Shown here: positions 4,893 through 5,725 of the stretch, one piece after another
How the letters are laid out: the number at the start of each line of letters is the position of its first letter
How positions within the stretch are numbered: position 1 is the first letter of the stretch
Origin: Candidatus Aminicenantota bacterium
GTDB taxonomy: Bacteria > Acidobacteriota > Aminicenantia > Aminicenantales > Saccharicenantaceae
Length of the DNA: 5,725 bases
Reading direction: 5' to 3'
Assembly: GCA_011048485.1 (NCBI GenBank)
Contig: DSDX01000296.1
Span: 1-5,725 of the forward strand
The notes under the pieces: generated by a model
The model's database searches: none
Seen by the model: only the letters and a program-made list of their open reading frames with translations
Told to the model about the DNA's origin: nothing
Translations under genes and position numbers: made by a program

Positions 4893-5725
4893 CGGATCCT
4901 TGGCTCTTCGTCTATGAAGCCTACGTCCCCGAAGAGGAAGGCCTCAGGGAGGCGCTCTGCACGCTCGGGAACGGGTGCTTCGCCACCCGGGGGGCCGGCG
5001 CGGAAGCCTCGGCCGACGACGTCCACTACCCGGGATGTTACCTGGCCGGCGGCTACGACCGTCTCGAGACCGAGATCGCCGGCAAGGTCATCGAGAACGA
5101 GGACCTGGTCAACCTTCCCAATTGGCTGCCTCTGAATTTCCGGCCGGAAGGGGGGGAATGGTTCGACCTCGCGAAGGTCGAGATCCTGGCCTACCGGCAG
5201 GAGCTGAACCTCCGGGAAGGCGTCCTGACCCGCGAGGTCGGGTTCAAGGACCGGCAGGGCCGGGAGTCCGTCCTGATCAACCGGCGGCTCGTCCACATGG
5301 GCTATCCCCACCTGGCCGCCCAGAGGCTGGAGCTCCGCCCGGTGAACTGGTCGGGCCGGGTCGAGGTCCGCTCCGCCCTCGACGGGCGCGTGATCAATGC
5401 GGGCGTGGACCGCTACAAGAAGCTCAGCTCCGGCCATCTCGAGCCGTTGGGGACGTCGGCGTCGGGCGATCTCATCCAATTGAAGGCCCAAACCGTCCAG
5501 TCCGAGCTGCGGATCGCTCTTTCGGCCCGGACGGCCCTGTTCTCCGGCGGCCGGACCTTGAAAGCGGAGTCCAAGGTCGCGGCCGAAAAGGCCTTCGTCG
5601 GCCGGGTGTTCAAGGTCCGCGCGGTGCAAGGACGGCCCCTGGCCGCGGAGAAGATCGTCTCCCTGCACTCCTCGCGCGACAAGGCGATCTCGGAGTGCCT
5701 CCTGGCCTCGGAAAAGGACGTCCGC
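4889..5725 (+). CDS. Glycoside hydrolase family 65 protein, N-terminal part (trehalose/maltose phosphorylase or trehalase type; partial)
   Basis: 279 codons, open to the right edge. The GTG start (4889-4891) shares the GTGA overlap with the stop of the phosphatase gene. The sequence matches the GH65 N-terminal beta-sandwich domain: LCTLGNGCFATRG (24-34 region), HYPGCYLAGGYD (46-57), ENEDLVNLPNWLPL (69-82), and NWSGRVEVRS leading to VDRYKKLSSGHL (153-184). The (alpha/alpha)6 barrel with the catalytic Glu and the phosphate-binding residues is beyond the window, so phosphorylase and hydrolase activity cannot be told apart. No signal peptide is visible, so it is probably cytosolic. Next to a trehalose-6-phosphatase and a beta-PGM-like domain, trehalose is the likeliest substrate. 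The usual second G-Y of the LGNGYLG motif is here G-C. The start is supported by the overlap and by the DPW motif that opens the same domain in the fused homologue as I recall it. Confidence 0.92.
   Translation, partial: MTDPWLFVYEAYVPEEEGLREALCTLGNGCFATRGAGAEASADDVHYPGCYLAGGYDRLETEIAGKVIENEDLVNLPNWLPLNFRPEGGEWFDLAKVEILAYRQELNLREGVLTREVGFKDRQGRESVLINRRLVHMGYPHLAAQRLELRPVNWSGRVEVRSALDGRVINAGVDRYKKLSSGHLEPLGTSASGDLIQLKAQTVQSELRIALSARTALFSGGRTLKAESKVAAEKAFVGRVFKVRAVQGRPLAAEKIVSLHSSRDKAISECLLASEKDVR

Noticed and set aside
4712..5668. 318-codon minus-strand open frame
   Set aside because: It is antisense to the GH65 and phosphatase coding sequence, whose frames are conserved; there is no ribosome site or family resemblance.
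1..5725. CRISPR arrays, insertion sequences, tandem repeats or prophage genes
   Set aside because: No repeated units, transposase motifs or terminal inverted repeats were seen on either strand.

Overview
The window reads as a GC-rich (roughly 60-65% by eye) bacterial chromosome segment. It has dense genes, short operon spacings and strong Shine-Dalgarno sites. A rubredoxin plus one-iron superoxide reductase pair points to an anaerobe or microaerophile. The response-regulator fragment resembles NtrC-type regulators common in Desulfobacterota and similar phyla, but the phylum cannot be fixed from this sequence.

Layout, left to right. (1) Bases 1-2126, minus strand: a soluble hybrid sensor kinase (PAS-PAS-HisKA-HATPase-REC), followed 12 nt later by a response regulator whose C-terminus runs off the left edge. 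(2) Bases 2127-2655: a 529-nt divergent control region. It holds a candidate sigma-70 promoter for the kinase (minus), a perfect GCAGGA-N5-TCCTGC dyad, a minus-strand terminator-like hairpin, a strong sigma-54 (-24/-12) promoter (plus), and an isolated 46-codon remnant of the C-terminus of glyceraldehyde-3-phosphate dehydrogenase that would form the 5' leader of the next operon. (3) Bases 2656-3240, plus strand: rubredoxin and class II superoxide reductase. (4) Bases 3300-5725, plus strand: a two-HAD-domain protein (beta-phosphoglucomutase-like plus trehalose-6-phosphatase) overlapping by 4 nt a glycoside hydrolase family 65 gene cut by the right edge.

How the parts may work together. The kinase and regulator are a plausible cytosolic sensing pair. 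The regulator resembles sigma-54 activators, and the only clear sigma-54 promoter in the window sits directly upstream of rubredoxin-superoxide reductase. The working hypothesis is therefore that the two-component system switches on superoxide detoxification. Rubredoxin would pass electrons to the superoxide reductase, which reduces superoxide to hydrogen peroxide. The trehalose pair could dephosphorylate trehalose-6-phosphate and split trehalose; if the GH65 enzyme is a phosphorylase, the first HAD domain could turn beta-glucose-1-phosphate into glucose-6-phosphate. The pair is a split version of the architecture I recall for mycobacterial OtsB1 (Rv2006).

The most interesting signals are the sigma-54 promoter, dyad and two-component arrangement, the GAPDH-tail remnant open in frame into rubredoxin, and the split trehalose gene.
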